DNA of 64,000 nt from an uncultured Shewanella sp. (GCF_947497935.1 NZ_CANMIO010000002.1:186001-250000); one strand, 5' to 3'; positions 16,919-27,608 are shown, numbered from the stretch's first letter. Notes: generated by a model not told the origin, from the letters alone. Numbers and translations: made by a program.

Positions 16919-17947
16919 ATGCTGCTCAATACCGCCTTCATTCGCTCCTGCTATATTTCTCCTGTTTTAGAAGGTGTTGAAGCGCATTACGGTGTGCAAG
17001 CTGAGGCGTTAGGGATCCCAAAGCTGCTACTACAAGATCGGATGACGCTGATCCCTTTTACTCAAGTGTCAAAATGGTTTGAGCAGATAGAATCCCTAAC
17101 AGGTGACGCGGATTATATGGTGAAGATCCAGAGCTACCTGACTTTAGCTAATCTCGAGGTTCCAGGTAACTGGTTTTTAAGCGCCCCTGACTTGGCCATC
17201 TCCTTTAGACGGATCAACCATGGTATTTGCAGCTTTCAATCTGGTGCTAGCTATTACGCTCAGCAGTCGGGAAAAATATTAAAGTGGTGCTACTGCAATG
17301 ATTTTGTAAAGGGAAAGGCGCGCTCTCATGACTCGTTAAGAGTGGCTTTTACCCTATTTAACGCCATTAAAAACTATGTTGGTGATAGCTATAGTCCACG
17401 AAAAGTCAGGCTCAGCGGCCCACCCATTCTGCAGAAGGAAACCGAGGAGATCTTTGGCTGCCCAGTGTCTTGGAATGCGCCGCAAACTGAACTGTGGCTT
17501 GGCATCGACAGCCTACTCATGTTCACCGATGATTACAGCTACACGCCAGAGCCCTTGACCGCATCGATCCCCCTATCTCAATTAGAAAAGTATCTTAATA
17601 TGCCGCAACCCATGGATACGCCTAAAGTCCTCTACGAGATGGTGAATTATTCCCGCTATTACGGTTTACCAAATGTCGATTCGGTAGCCGAGCTGTTTGG
17701 GATCTCTCGCCAACAACTGCAGAGGCGACTACAAAAGCTTGGATTTACCTTTACCTATCTATCTGGCTATATTCTTTGTAATCAGGCGATTAGATATATG
17801 CTGGAGGGGATGAATGTGGCTGAGATTGCGACACGTTTAGGCTATGCCAATTCACATAGCTTTAGTCGTTCATTTACACGATTTCGTCGTCAAACGCCGA
17901 CTCAATATTTGAATAAGCTGAATCTAAATAGCAAAAAGCCTCTTTAA
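16919..17947 (+). CDS. AraC family transcriptional regulator
   Basis: 342 residues: an N-terminal ligand-binding domain of the arabinose-binding type and a C-terminal double helix-turn-helix. The first HTH is in VAELFGISRQQLQRRLQ (about 257-275), and the second runs from NVAEIATRLGYANSHSF at 299 to the family signature ending FRRQTPTQY. Divergent from the DUF3302-HlyD pair across about 140 bases, so it most likely regulates that exporter. The effector is unknown. A good terminator follows. Confidence 0.88.
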   Translation: MLLNTAFIRSCYISPVLEGVEAHYGVQAEALGIPKLLLQDRMTLIPFTQVSKWFEQIESLTGDADYMVKIQSYLTLANLEVPGNWFLSAPDLAISFRRINHGICSFQSGASYYAQQSGKILKWCYCNDFVKGKARSHDSLRVAFTLFNAIKNYVGDSYSPRKVRLSGPPILQKETEEIFGCPVSWNAPQTELWLGIDSLLMFTDDYSYTPEPLTASIPLSQLEKYLNMPQPMDTPKVLYEMVNYSRYYGLPNVDSVAELFGISRQQLQRRLQKLGFTFTYLSGYILCNQAIRYMLEGMNVAEIATRLGYANSHSFSRSFTRFRRQTPTQYLNKLNLNSKKPL

Positions 17948-17966
17948 AAGAGGCTTTTGTTTTTTG
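17932..17966 (+). terminator. terminator after the AraC-family gene
   Basis: Stem AAAAGCCTCTTT / AAAGAGGCTTTT followed by GTTTTTTG; the stem overlaps the stop codon region. Confidence 0.85.
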
Positions 17967-17985
17967 ATTGACCCGCAGCTAACGT

Positions 17986-19242
17986 CTAACCGTATAGTGG
18001 CAACATATCCGCCATCGCCAACAAGTGACATGCAGCAGTAATCACACCAAATAGAATCACAATAGCGATCACCACGTTGCCACCAGGCACTTTATAGCTA
18101 GTACTATCTGGATACATAGCCCTGACTTTATAAGCCATCATAGCTGGCACAATTGCCGCCCAGATAGTGGCAGCCAGCGCCGCAAAGCCAATAGCGATGA
18201 GGAAGCCATTTGGAAAGAGTAGACCAAGCAATGTCGGTGGAAGGAATGTCACCGCGGCAGTCTTTAATCGACCTGTTCGCGACTCATCAAACCCAAATAG
18301 ATCCGCCAGATAATCAAATAGACCTAAGGTCACCCCCAAGAAAGACGAGGCTACGGCTAGGTTAGCAAACAGGGTTAACATAGTCGTTAACCAGTCACTC
18401 GCTATCACGCCAGATAGGGCATTCACTAGCACGCCCATGTTACCGCCCTGCTCTATGATATCAATAAAGCCAGTTCTAGAGATATTGCCCATGGTAGCAA
18501 CAAGCCAGCAGATATAGATAACCAATGCTATGCCAGTACCGATCACTATAGCCTTGATAATGGTGCGGTGATCTTTACCATAATACTTAACCAGACTAGG
18601 CACATTACCATGATAGCCAAAGCTTACTAGACCAAAAGGCAGAGCTGCTAGCATATAAGGCAGATACTTGTTTTCACCATCGGGGCTCAATAGCTTCACC
18701 GACTCAACATCGAATAACAGATTACCCACTGCGAGGAAGAAGGTAATAATCATACCACCCAGCATCACTGTGGTAATTCTATCGACTGCCTTTGTGCTGA
18801 TGATGACAATCGTCGCCAGCACACCTGCGAATACCAATCCGGCAACACTTTGTGGCAGATGAACACCTAGCCCTTCGAGACTATGATTAACGATTGAACC
18901 ACCGCCACTGATATAGGCATAGGTCAAAATATACAGAACAAAGGCGATTGATAAGCCGTTAACGATACGCCAGAACTGGCCTAAGGTTGCCTTAGTCAAA
19001 GTATCGAAGCTCGCACCGGGCTCGAAATGCAAGTTAGTTTCAAGCAGCATTAGGCCCGACACCAACATACATAGCCACACGGCAGCCATCATCAATAGCG
19101 AATAACCGAACCACATTCCAGCGCCTACAACAGGTAAAGAAAACATACCTGCGCCGACAGCCGTCCCCGCAATAATCATTGCCCCACCTAACAGCGACTT
19201 ACCTGCAACCTTGTTCTTGGCTGCATTCATATGATTTGCCAT
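17986..19242 (-). CDS. aromatic amino acid permease (Mtr/TyrP, HAAAP family)
   Basis: Inner-membrane symporter of 418 residues with about 11 helices, importing tryptophan or tyrosine. The N-terminal GGAMIIAGTAVGAGMFSLP is the hallmark of the hydroxy/aromatic amino acid permease family, and FGYHGNVPSLVKYYG in the middle is typical of the Mtr/TyrP branch. Its ATG shares one base with the plsB stop (TAATG), so it is coupled to plsB. Which aromatic amino acid it carries cannot be told from sequence alone. Confidence 0.88.
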   Translation of the reverse strand: MANHMNAAKNKVAGKSLLGGAMIIAGTAVGAGMFSLPVVGAGMWFGYSLLMMAAVWLCMLVSGLMLLETNLHFEPGASFDTLTKATLGQFWRIVNGLSIAFVLYILTYAYISGGGSIVNHSLEGLGVHLPQSVAGLVFAGVLATIVIISTKAVDRITTVMLGGMIITFFLAVGNLLFDVESVKLLSPDGENKYLPYMLAALPFGLVSFGYHGNVPSLVKYYGKDHRTIIKAIVIGTGIALVIYICWLVATMGNISRTGFIDIIEQGGNMGVLVNALSGVIASDWLTTMLTLFANLAVASSFLGVTLGLFDYLADLFGFDESRTGRLKTAAVTFLPPTLLGLLFPNGFLIAIGFAALAATIWAAIVPAMMAYKVRAMYPDSTSYKVPGGNVVIAIVILFGVITAACHLLAMADMLPLYG

Positions 19243-21665
19243 TAAGTATTCTGCTCCGCATGCACACTATCTACAATCGTTTGTCTTACGGACGAGCGTA
19301 ACAGTAGATTCGCTCTCTCTTTAATACGTTTGATATCGCTGCACCCTTGATTATCAGCTAGGTAACCTAACTCTTTTAATTTGACACTCAGCGTAGCGTA
19401 TAGCTTCTTGTCATAAAACTCTGGTGCAGTAATACCGTGAAGCGCACCTAATCTTTGTGCCAAACGGTGACTGTCTTTTTCAAGCTCTGAACGCTCGATA
19501 TTCGGCTTAACTTCAAGCAAGTTAAACAAGATAGCGTAACGCTGCATGGTTTCACTGATCGTGCCCGAAAGCAGTAGCAACTGATTGATCTTGCTCTGCA
19601 CAACTTCGAAGTGCTCCGCTTCAACTACAAGGCCTTGAGCGACAAAAATGTCGAGGATCTGGCTTGCGTATTGAGCAGGATCATCAATCCCCATAAACAA
19701 TTCGGCTTCAAGCAGTGGGTAGAAATCATTTACAACACAGATAACATCTTCGCGACTGCAATTCTCTTTACGCAGTAAACAGGCTGCGATCAGAGATGGC
19801 AACACCATAAGGTGGATGATGTTATTGCGATAGTAGGTCATGGTGATCGCAATGCTTTGGTCAATCGAAATAATATCGCCTAGCGGATCGCTTTCAATCT
19901 GCAGCTTTTTAAGCTCTAACCCTTGAGAAACCAAGTCATGGCCCGTACCTTCTGGCACAGACGTATATTCGGTATATGGCTGCTCTTTTAAGATGGTTAG
20001 ATACAAGTCTAACTGCTTCTCTAGCTGAGAGCGCTCCAGCGCATTTTGCTCTGACGCTAGCAATACCATACTGGTTAGGGTCACAGAGCTCACCGCCGCC
20101 GCATCGTTGATGTTAGTCATCACGCGATTAGCAAGCGTGTTCACCACAGGCGTTAACCAGCTAGGCTTCTGATCTGGGTCTTTAGCAATATCTTCACGCC
20201 AGCTCGGAGCCTGCTCGTTCAAGAAGTTATGCAAGGTGATCGGCTCACCAAAGTTAACGTAACCTTGACCAAAGTTGCCTAGTTTACGAATGGCGCCAAA
20301 TACCTGCCAAACTGACTCTTTCTTTTTCTTCTTACCACTCAACTCTTTATGGTAAGTCGCCACTTCCATTACATGGTCATAGCCTAAATACACAGGCACT
20401 AGCGTCACAGGGCGTTCAACACCGCGCAACACACTGTTAAGTGTCATGGCGATCATTCCGGTTTTAGGTGCTAGCAGACGTCCGGTACGTGAACGACCGC
20501 CTTCTGTGAAATACTCTACCGAATAGCCTTTAGTAAATAGCTGATCTAAATATTCACGGAACACGGCGGTGTAAAGCTTGTTGCCACCGAAGCTGCGACG
20601 AATAAAGAATGCACCACCACGACGGAACGCAGGGCCTGCAGGCCAGAAGTTAAGGTTAATACCCGCTGCGATATGCGGTGGAACCATACCTTGATAATAA
20701 AGAATATAAGACAGTAGCAAGTAGTCCATATGACTTCGGTGACACGGCACATAGACAATCTCATGACCATCATGGTGCAACTGTCTTACCTGCTCGGCAC
20801 CTTTAATGTTGATGCCTTTATAAAGCTTGTTCCATAGCCAAGTTAGGAAACGCTCGGCGATACGCACCAGACTATCTGAGTAATCCGCTGCCACTTCATC
20901 GAGGTACTCCATCGCTTTAGCGCGCGCTTCCGCCTCGGAGATCTTCTTGCTTGCCGCTTCTTCTTTAATCGCCTTAGTAATCGAATCCGATTTAAGTAAA
21001 GCGTGGAACAATGCCTGACGCTTAGGTAGCTGTGGGCCAGTCATTACCTTACGTTGACGCTGGAAATGCACCCTTGCGACACGAGCAAGCTTTTGAGCGA
21101 TACGCTTATCTGTGCCGTGTTCATCGGCCATATAACGCAGTGAAACCGCATTAGAAAACTGTACGAAGTTGTGTCGACCCAAGAACAAGATCATTAAGCA
21201 CTTGCGTAACCAAGTTGGATTTTGGCGCTCGAGCACCGCGGCGCGCATGGTGTCATCTTCTTTACCTGGGGTACGACCCCAATAAAGGCTGACAGGTACC
21301 AATTGAATGTCTAATTCGCGATTTTGCTTATGTACGCTAAGTAGTCTCTTGAAGCAATCTATGTACTGCTCACCACCTTCTCGCTGGCCAAAGAGAGGTT
21401 TACTCCCCTCAAGACAGACCACTCGTGGAGCCTTAATGCCATTGACTTCTAAGTCCTCGTAAGGGCTAGGTAGGCCAAGTTTTGCCGTCATTTCGCTAAG
21501 TGCTGCAATGTCACTGACAGATTCAGTTTTCATTACATAAGCGAGTGGCTTACTCGGATCTAAGTTGAGATCGTCGAATGGATCGTGAGGCACTACGACA
21601 GTGTGAACTAATTGACGCTGTAACCAGCGTAAAGATTTGAACCAAAGAGAGTCTTGTTTGGACAT
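19242..21665 (-). CDS. plsB: PlsB, glycerol-3-phosphate acyltransferase
   Basis: First step of phospholipid synthesis: moves an acyl chain from acyl-ACP or acyl-CoA to glycerol-3-phosphate at the inner membrane. 807 residues, equal to the E. coli enzyme. The acyltransferase block HRSHMD (H309 to D314) matches E. coli H306/D311. Further blocks [21 protein letters not shown] and [10 protein letters not shown] follow in the expected order. In E. coli, and as I recall in other Shewanella, plsB is close to lexA; here a five-gene operon separates them. Confidence 0.97.
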   Translation of the reverse strand: MSKQDSLWFKSLRWLQRQLVHTVVVPHDPFDDLNLDPSKPLAYVMKTESVSDIAALSEMTAKLGLPSPYEDLEVNGIKAPRVVCLEGSKPLFGQREGGEQYIDCFKRLLSVHKQNRELDIQLVPVSLYWGRTPGKEDDTMRAAVLERQNPTWLRKCLMILFLGRHNFVQFSNAVSLRYMADEHGTDKRIAQKLARVARVHFQRQRKVMTGPQLPKRQALFHALLKSDSITKAIKEEAASKKISEAEARAKAMEYLDEVAADYSDSLVRIAERFLTWLWNKLYKGINIKGAEQVRQLHHDGHEIVYVPCHRSHMDYLLLSYILYYQGMVPPHIAAGINLNFWPAGPAFRRGGAFFIRRSFGGNKLYTAVFREYLDQLFTKGYSVEYFTEGGRSRTGRLLAPKTGMIAMTLNSVLRGVERPVTLVPVYLGYDHVMEVATYHKELSGKKKKKESVWQVFGAIRKLGNFGQGYVNFGEPITLHNFLNEQAPSWREDIAKDPDQKPSWLTPVVNTLANRVMTNINDAAAVSSVTLTSMVLLASEQNALERSQLEKQLDLYLTILKEQPYTEYTSVPEGTGHDLVSQGLELKKLQIESDPLGDIISIDQSIAITMTYYRNNIIHLMVLPSLIAACLLRKENCSREDVICVVNDFYPLLEAELFMGIDDPAQYASQILDIFVAQGLVVEAEHFEVVQSKINQLLLLSGTISETMQRYAILFNLLEVKPNIERSELEKDSHRLAQRLGALHGITAPEFYDKKLYATLSVKLKELGYLADNQGCSDIKRIKERANLLLRSSVRQTIVDSVHAEQNT

Positions 21666-22037
21666 GATTTATTTGCAATGTTAGTCGCTTCTAATAAGGC
21701 GCTAGAATAGCAGATATTGAAATAGTTTGCGCGATTCTCTTATTACCGTACGCAATCGGGTTTGTACATTTATAGAACAATGACTTAGCTAAAAAAATAT
21801 CACTAACGCTGCAATACTCTTGGATTAAATCTCGTTCATTCCAATTTAATACCTCTACCGAGTCGGTGAAACAATAAAACTAAATTTAACGGATAGTTAG
21901 GGGGAAAATTGACCAGAGTTCTTAAATCACTCTCGAGATATTTTGGCTAATCCGGCTCAGGGCCATAGGCAAGAGAATATTTATCCCTTTCTAGGTCTTT
22001 AGCGCAGTGCCCTCAAGCATCAACAAGCACTTATAGT
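21666..22037. other. gene-free stretch upstream of plsB
   Basis: 372 AT-rich bases between the end of the ABC/barrel operon and plsB, both on the minus strand. It should hold the plsB promoter and the end of the operon transcript, but I see no clear terminator, repeat or small gene. Confidence 0.4.
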
Positions 22038-23327
22038 TTAAAAATACCAAGCGAGCTGCATATACAGAGACAATTCGAAGCTAAAGTACTGACCATCGTC
22101 AAACTTGAGTCCGCCATACTCAGTCCCCTTAGCCCCTATCGGCAATGAGAGCGCCGTAGTTAAACGCAGCTCGTCGCTCAAATTATTCAGGCTGAGCAGC
22201 TGATACAGGGCTGAGTTATCAGGAACGTTATAGAAAAGATTTTGTGATAGTGACCAAAGCGGGGTCATCTCGATATATAGGCTGCTCGCAAGATAATCTC
22301 GGGAGAGGTTGTATAGCTCACCACGCTGAATTTTTTCCAGTAACTGTGGATGTTGCCTAAGTGACTCGAGGCTATAGTCTCCATCGGTAATGCCTAAACC
22401 ATTGTAGAAATACTCTAGGCTACCCGTCATATTTTTCTCTAAGCCCACCCAAGAATAACTCCAGTTGCTAACCAGAGAAAGATAATCCTGCTCCCCTAAA
22501 GTAACGACAAGATCCGTTGCCCAAATCGCGCCTCCGACACTAATGATGCTCGCGAGCGCCGCAACCGTGTCGCCATAATGCTCAGCGACTAACAGCTCAT
22601 ACTCGTGAATGTAATGGCTAAAACCATGGTATTTAAGGGCTGCGGTCGCAACATTATAAGTAACATCGGAGTCATGATTACGCCGCACGACATAGGCGGC
22701 CTGCAAATCGCTGCCATCTGCTAGTAGATGTTGGCCATACATCATGTCATCACCAGTCTTATACTCTTTATCCAAAGAAGTGGGATCGAATGGATTAACG
22801 AAATCCATAGGATTAAAAAACAGACCGTTGCCCCAGGTAATGGCCTGTCTACCCAGCTTGATCACATTGTTATCTGTTTGATAACCAACGATGGCTCTAT
22901 CTAAACGCTGAAGCATCATAAAGTCTCTATGCTCTGAGATAGTATGGGTAAGATTAAACAGCCGCTGCTCATCATCAATCACAGCACTTAAGCCCAAATA
23001 ACCATCAGCCAGGGGCGTTAATTGAAAACGATGTTCGCCATAGCCTGCCAGTAACTGATAATCGGCTTCTGCTAGCCAGCCTGATTGCCACTGGCTTCCA
23101 AGGTGATAGCGAAATTGTGCGGTTTGATTGAGTTGATGCTGACCATAGAGCTCCCGATAAACACTCTGCTCTGAAAAGGCATAACCTTCATACTCATACT
23201 TTAAATGGCCCTGATACTGTACTTCGGTTGCACAAAGAGCCTGAGAAACACAGCAAAGAAGCAGGACAATCCCCCTTCGCCAGAAGCAAAGTTTATCTCG
23301 CAGCTTATTGTAGCAGCCTATCTCCAT
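22038..23327 (-). CDS. outer-membrane beta-barrel protein of an ABC/LolA-like operon
   Basis: About 429 residues: signal peptide ending near SQALCA, then alternating short strands rich in Tyr/Trp and a final MQLAWYF, the C-terminal aromatic signature recognised by the BAM machinery. The stretch KLGRQAITWGNGLFFNPMD followed by NPFDPTS resembles DUF1302/alginate-export-like porins. No TonB box seen. ATG 23327 is preferred; a TTG at 23339 overlaps the upstream ATPase stop. Last gene of the operon, so it probably gives the outer-membrane step of whatever the ABC proteins move or extract. Substrate unknown. Confidence 0.75.
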   Translation of the reverse strand: MEIGCYNKLRDKLCFWRRGIVLLLCCVSQALCATEVQYQGHLKYEYEGYAFSEQSVYRELYGQHQLNQTAQFRYHLGSQWQSGWLAEADYQLLAGYGEHRFQLTPLADGYLGLSAVIDDEQRLFNLTHTISEHRDFMMLQRLDRAIVGYQTDNNVIKLGRQAITWGNGLFFNPMDFVNPFDPTSLDKEYKTGDDMMYGQHLLADGSDLQAAYVVRRNHDSDVTYNVATAALKYHGFSHYIHEYELLVAEHYGDTVAALASIISVGGAIWATDLVVTLGEQDYLSLVSNWSYSWVGLEKNMTGSLEYFYNGLGITDGDYSLESLRQHPQLLEKIQRGELYNLSRDYLASSLYIEMTPLWSLSQNLFYNVPDNSALYQLLSLNNLSDELRLTTALSLPIGAKGTEYGGLKFDDGQYFSFELSLYMQLAWYF

Positions 23328-23335
23328 ATCTCTTC

Positions 23336-24019
23336 TCAACCAGCGGAGTCGGTGACAATTTTACCGTCAACCATATGTATATGACGCCGACAATAATCGA
23401 ACACTTGCGCATCATGGGTGGCGATTAAAAACGTAATGTCATGCTGACGATTTAACTGCGTAAACAGTTCCAAGAGCTGTGCCGAAGTTTTAGAGTCCAA
23501 GTTAGCCGTTGGTTCGTCGGCTAAGATCAACACAGGCTTTGAGGCGATTGCCCGCGCCACTGCCACTCGCTGCTGTTGACCACCAGAAAGCTGTGCTGGC
23601 CGTCGCTTCTCGAGTCCTGTTAAACCCACCTCTTCGATGATCTCTTGGCTGCGCCTTTTGCGCTCAGTAACTGAAACGCCTTGTAACTGCATAACAAACT
23701 CGACATTTTCTTGTACGGTTAATACTGGGATCAGATTATAAGCCTGAAAAACAAAGCCAATTCGATGCAGTCGTATATCAGCCCGCTTTGATTTAGCCAG
23801 TCCAGTGATTTCAATATCCCCCACATGAATGCTGCCACTGTCGGGTTCATCCAGCCCACCTATGGCATTGAGCAGGGTCGTTTTTCCAGATCCCGAAGGG
23901 CCAGACAAGACAGTCATCTCTCCCTGCTGAATCGTTAATGAGACATTATCTAAACCATAGATTGTTTGCTCACCCTGCTGGAATGTTTTGACCAGTTGCT
24001 TACAAACTATGTTACTCAT
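23336..24019 (-). CDS. LolD-like ABC transporter ATPase
   Basis: 227 residues. Walker A GPSGSGKTT (40-48), Q-loop FVFQAYNLIP, signature LSGGQQQR (144-151), Walker B VLILADE (163-169), H-loop ATHDAQ. The size and the YNLIPVLTVQENVE stretch put it in the MacB/LolD/FtsE-type group that powers FtsX-like permeases rather than classical transporters. It sits 33 bases after the second permease gene and is followed directly by the barrel gene. Confidence 0.92.
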   Translation of the reverse strand: MSNIVCKQLVKTFQQGEQTIYGLDNVSLTIQQGEMTVLSGPSGSGKTTLLNAIGGLDEPDSGSIHVGDIEITGLAKSKRADIRLHRIGFVFQAYNLIPVLTVQENVEFVMQLQGVSVTERKRRSQEIIEEVGLTGLEKRRPAQLSGGQQQRVAVARAIASKPVLILADEPTANLDSKTSAQLLELFTQLNRQHDITFLIATHDAQVFDYCRRHIHMVDGKIVTDSAG

Positions 24020-24052
24020 TGATTACCTTCTTATTCTAAGTATCGAGTGAAT

Positions 24053-25279
24053 CTAGGCTGCGGTATTGATCGACTCTATCGGATTAGAGCGAGCGGCTTT
24101 GATCGCTGGCCATAGACTGGTGATAACGCCTAACGCGATAACAATAATATTGGCAGCGATGACATCTTGGCTATGCACCACTGGGTATAACCTTGTATCC
24201 ATACCAGCCATCGCCAATCCGTCGGCAATAGCAGAAAGATCAACGCCAGCCGATAATGTAAAAGTGGTCAATAACGCCACGAGATCCCCAATAATTAAGC
24301 CTGTGATCAACAACAGCATCGCCTCGATGACAATCATAGAAATCACCGCCTTAGACTGTAACCCCAATGCCATGATTAAGCCGATCTCTTGCTGGCGCTC
24401 AAATATGGACATCAACAAGGTGTTAGCTAGGCCAAAACCCAGCACGCTAAAGACAATGACAATAAAGATAATGATGTAGCTATTCATCAATTCAGATATT
24501 GCTGCGAGATAGCCATTGAGTTCTCGCCAAGTTTCGATCTTGTAGTTGTTGTCTACGGCGGTTTGAAGGCTAACAACCACTTGTTCTAAGGGCTGCCGAC
24601 TATCAGTGAAAAGTGCGATTTCGGTGACTTTATCAGGCATATTCAGCAGACTCTGGACAACCCTTTTCCCCACGTAGACAGTCGCTAACTCCTCTTGCTC
24701 TGTCGGTTTACTGTAGATCCCGACAACACGTGCTCCCAGCTCCGCGATTTCATTATCAACATCTTGCAGTGTGAGTACGACTCGCTTATTGAGATCCGTT
24801 TTAAGCCGCGTTGCCATCTTTTTCCCTATGATAATGCCGCCGTCATCGCCATCTCTAAGCATTCTGCCCGCCACGAGATCGAGCTCCTTAACGGTAAAGG
24901 GCTCTTGCTTTGGCTCAAATGCAATTAACTGTGAGCCTAAAGTTATCCGCTCACTGGCTAGCATGACTGGCGAACGAACCCTAGCCGCCCACTGGATGAT
25001 CCATGGCTGATTAAGCTGATTTAATAAGTCGTCTGTGGGTTCGGCAATATGGTTCATCACGTTTTGGTCATTGATAAAATCACGCTGATGAATTTGGATC
25101 TCTCCCGGTAAATTATTGAGCGACGTCTGGTGCATCCCATCGACCATGCCCCGTAAAAATGCCGAAACCACTATCATTGACCAAACACCGAAGCTAATCG
25201 CCAACAGTAAAATAAAGGTACGCCTACCGTTACGCCACAAGTTGCGCCAAGCCAAGACAAACAGTACTCGATTAACCAT
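24053..25279 (-). CDS. FtsX/LolC-type ABC permease (second)
   Basis: About 408 residues, MacB/LolCE topology: one N-terminal helix (WRNLWRNGRRTFILLLAIS), a large periplasmic domain (about 45-275) and three C-terminal helices ending with a WPAIKAARSNPIESIN coupling motif. I start at ATG 25277-25279, one base after the preceding permease stop; longer starts run into that gene. The pair of unlike permeases parallels LolC and LolE, but both differ from them in sequence and the chromosomal lolCDE should be elsewhere. Confidence 0.88.
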   Translation of the reverse strand: MVNRVLFVLAWRNLWRNGRRTFILLLAISFGVWSMIVVSAFLRGMVDGMHQTSLNNLPGEIQIHQRDFINDQNVMNHIAEPTDDLLNQLNQPWIIQWAARVRSPVMLASERITLGSQLIAFEPKQEPFTVKELDLVAGRMLRDGDDGGIIIGKKMATRLKTDLNKRVVLTLQDVDNEIAELGARVVGIYSKPTEQEELATVYVGKRVVQSLLNMPDKVTEIALFTDSRQPLEQVVVSLQTAVDNNYKIETWRELNGYLAAISELMNSYIIIFIVIVFSVLGFGLANTLLMSIFERQQEIGLIMALGLQSKAVISMIVIEAMLLLITGLIIGDLVALLTTFTLSAGVDLSAIADGLAMAGMDTRLYPVVHSQDVIAANIIVIALGVITSLWPAIKAARSNPIESINTAA

Positions 25280-25280
25280 G

Positions 25281-26510
25281 TTATTTACTCTGCATCGCAC
25301 TAATAGGTTCGAGACCAAGGGTTTTAAACGCTGGATAGAAAGAGACTAAGACGGAACCGATGCAAACGACAGCTGGGCCGATCAGCACAGACAGTGGCGA
25401 TAACAAGGGATAAATTCTATCGCCAATACCAAACTGCGCTCCTATATCTCCCATCCCCGGAAGCGATAGTCCAACTTGACTAAAATATCCAGCAACGACA
25501 CAGCCTAACAACGCTCCAAGCAACATGCCTATGATGCCCATCATCAATGTTTCGAGTAATACTTGAGCAAATAAGCGACTAGGTTTAGCTCCTATCGCCA
25601 ACATGATGCCAAACTCTTTCGTTCGTTCTAAAACCGCCATAAGCTGGGTATTCATCACGCCTAAAATAACTAGCAAGATCAGTACCGCGTACATGATGAC
25701 GGCACTTGAAAGATCCGCCTCTATCCCCTGCTTAATGCCTGGGTTAAGTTGCTGCCAATCTAGCACTGTCAATTCAGGATCTTCGCGCAACAAGCTAGCT
25801 AACTTGTGTCGATATGCGCCCACCCTAGTCATAGAGGGGGTATTAATGCTGATGAAGGACACTTGATTAGGCATCTCAAAAATCTGCTGAAATCTTGCCA
25901 TCGAGATTTGAGCCGTGGTGCGATCGATATCATTGATCCCCGTCTTAAAGATGCCTACCACCAACAGCACATCGGCCGCAAAGCCGCCCACCATAGTCGA
26001 TCCCAGTACCGTTAGCTCACCACCTATTTCAACCTGTAAATTTTTAGCGAGACGCTCCCCCAAAACGATTTGATTATGGTTCCCAGGCTGTAGATATTGC
26101 CCCTTTATTATCTGCTGCGGAATATTCGAGGCTTGCGACTCCTTATCGGGCACCACGCCATTAACTAGCACTCCAACGCTGCGCTGCTCACTGGCGGCCA
26201 ATACAAATCCACTGCTACGCGGAATAACGCTCAACTCTGGGTACTGCTGCTCTATAGTTGCAACCAAGCTATTGCTATCAGAGATACGTTTACGCAATTC
26301 GGGCGAATCTAAGTATCCTTGTTGGTTGATCTGTAACTGACTGGAAAAAATTCGCAGAGAGTTTTCAATCATCAAGGGATAAGTACCGGCTTGAATGGTG
26401 ATCATAAACACCAGTAAGGTATTACAAAAAATCATCGCACCTATGGTCAACCATGTGCGACGCTTATGCTGCCATAAGCTTCTCCATGCCAATAACAGGT
26501 AGCTACTCAT
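25281..26510 (-). CDS. FtsX/LolC-type ABC permease (first)
   Basis: 409 residues with the same one-plus-three helix plan: YLLLAWRSLWQHKRRTWLTIG at the N-terminus, periplasmic domain about 45-270, then three helices and a FYPAFKTLGLEPISAM motif at the end. Its ATG overlaps the stop of the LolA-like gene by four bases (ATGA), and the next permease follows with one base between, so the operon is tightly coupled. Likely forms a heterodimer with the second permease. Confidence 0.88.
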   Translation of the reverse strand: MSSYLLLAWRSLWQHKRRTWLTIGAMIFCNTLLVFMITIQAGTYPLMIENSLRIFSSQLQINQQGYLDSPELRKRISDSNSLVATIEQQYPELSVIPRSSGFVLAASEQRSVGVLVNGVVPDKESQASNIPQQIIKGQYLQPGNHNQIVLGERLAKNLQVEIGGELTVLGSTMVGGFAADVLLVVGIFKTGINDIDRTTAQISMARFQQIFEMPNQVSFISINTPSMTRVGAYRHKLASLLREDPELTVLDWQQLNPGIKQGIEADLSSAVIMYAVLILLVILGVMNTQLMAVLERTKEFGIMLAIGAKPSRLFAQVLLETLMMGIIGMLLGALLGCVVAGYFSQVGLSLPGMGDIGAQFGIGDRIYPLLSPLSVLIGPAVVCIGSVLVSFYPAFKTLGLEPISAMQSK

Positions 26511-27376
26511 CGGCGAGGGTTACGTAAATTGGAAAGAGTGAACATATAGCTAGGTAAGCTAATATCGAAGCGTACATTTTGATTGTGAATTTCAGTCCAC
26601 TCCTCGACCTTCTCCACTTGCGACATACGGCAGCGCATCGCCACACTTCTTGAACCGATGGCTTCGATCTCACCACAATCCATCGACTTCACTAGCAGGT
26701 TATCTTGATCCCAAAACTCCTGACGTAACATCACCCAATCATCACGCAACACTATTACTTGCCTCCCCCATACCACAGGCGCAGAGTCATGTGGGATCGA
26801 CTCTATGGTGTACAATTGATGGCCGTCTACTCGCTCACTCTTAATCAGGCGATGCGAATAATCATCGAGTAACTCAGTGGTGCGACTCACATCTTTATTG
26901 GAAAAATCACTGCCCATCCAACTCTGATTCATCATAGATGATGGCACTTTAATAACTCGGTTAATTTTGGGGGAGTAACTCCACATCTGCTTATCATCAA
27001 TAAGAAAGGCATTACCTGCATCAACTTTAGGTTCAATGACTCTCACCAGCGACTTCTTGTCCCCTTGAGTCCAGCCCTGTACCGTCATTGAGCGCTCCCA
27101 ATCAGGGCGATGGATCACCATGGTTAACTGACTTGAAGAGGTCAAGCCTCGCCAATTATCCATCGCCCTCTCTATCATCTCTTGAGCCGTTACTTGTTCA
27201 GCAGTTTCAGCAGGCTGTTTAGCAGATAACTGAGCGGTGCTTTCGGTGGGGTTGGCAAAACAGTGAGTCACATAAGTGGCTGCCAGCACACTTAGCAAAA
27301 ACACAGGCAAAGCAAGTCGAAATGAAGACAGCTTCAGAGGATTGGAAGCAGTACTTTCACTAGGTAATCGACTCAT
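26507..27376 (-). CDS. LolA-like outer-membrane lipoprotein-sorting family protein
   Basis: 289 residues with an N-terminal signal or anchor (about 20-41, ending CFANP). The mature domain has the features of the LolA-like family (PF17131 type): RPDWERSMTVQGWTQGDKKSLVRV, the WSYSPKINRVIKVP strand and MMNQSWMGSDFSNKD at about 147-161. Such proteins fold like LolA and probably carry a lipid-like ligand through the periplasm. It is the first gene of a five-gene operon with two FtsX-like permeases, an ATPase and a barrel. The cargo is unknown; true LolA is a separate gene in other genomes. Confidence 0.85.
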   Translation of the reverse strand: MSRLPSESTASNPLKLSSFRLALPVFLLSVLAATYVTHCFANPTESTAQLSAKQPAETAEQVTAQEMIERAMDNWRGLTSSSQLTMVIHRPDWERSMTVQGWTQGDKKSLVRVIEPKVDAGNAFLIDDKQMWSYSPKINRVIKVPSSMMNQSWMGSDFSNKDVSRTTELLDDYSHRLIKSERVDGHQLYTIESIPHDSAPVVWGRQVIVLRDDWVMLRQEFWDQDNLLVKSMDCGEIEAIGSRSVAMRCRMSQVEKVEEWTEIHNQNVRFDISLPSYMFTLSNLRNPRR

Positions 27377-27565
27377 GGTTCCGCTCTCTTAAAACGATTT
27401 GAGTTAATAATAGCCTAGTCTAAAAAGTCGAAAGTTTTATTAATCTTACATAATCATCGAGACAGGAAAATTTCAGTTTCACATCGCTGGATTTATTTCA
27501 TTTGAAACTGGATCCCACACACAGAAAAAAGTTATATCTGGTTATTACTTGCACTCATAAAATTA

Positions 27566-27600
27566 CTGTATATACTAACAGGTACTGTATAGAAAGACAG
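27566..27600 (+). promoter_or_regulatory. two LexA (SOS) boxes
   Basis: CTGT-N8-ACAG at 27566-27581 and again at 27585-27600, in tandem just before the lexA start. Both match the consensus fully at the eight conserved bases. This is the autorepression arrangement known from E. coli lexA. Confidence 0.93.
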
Positions 27601-27608
27601 GGTTAACA

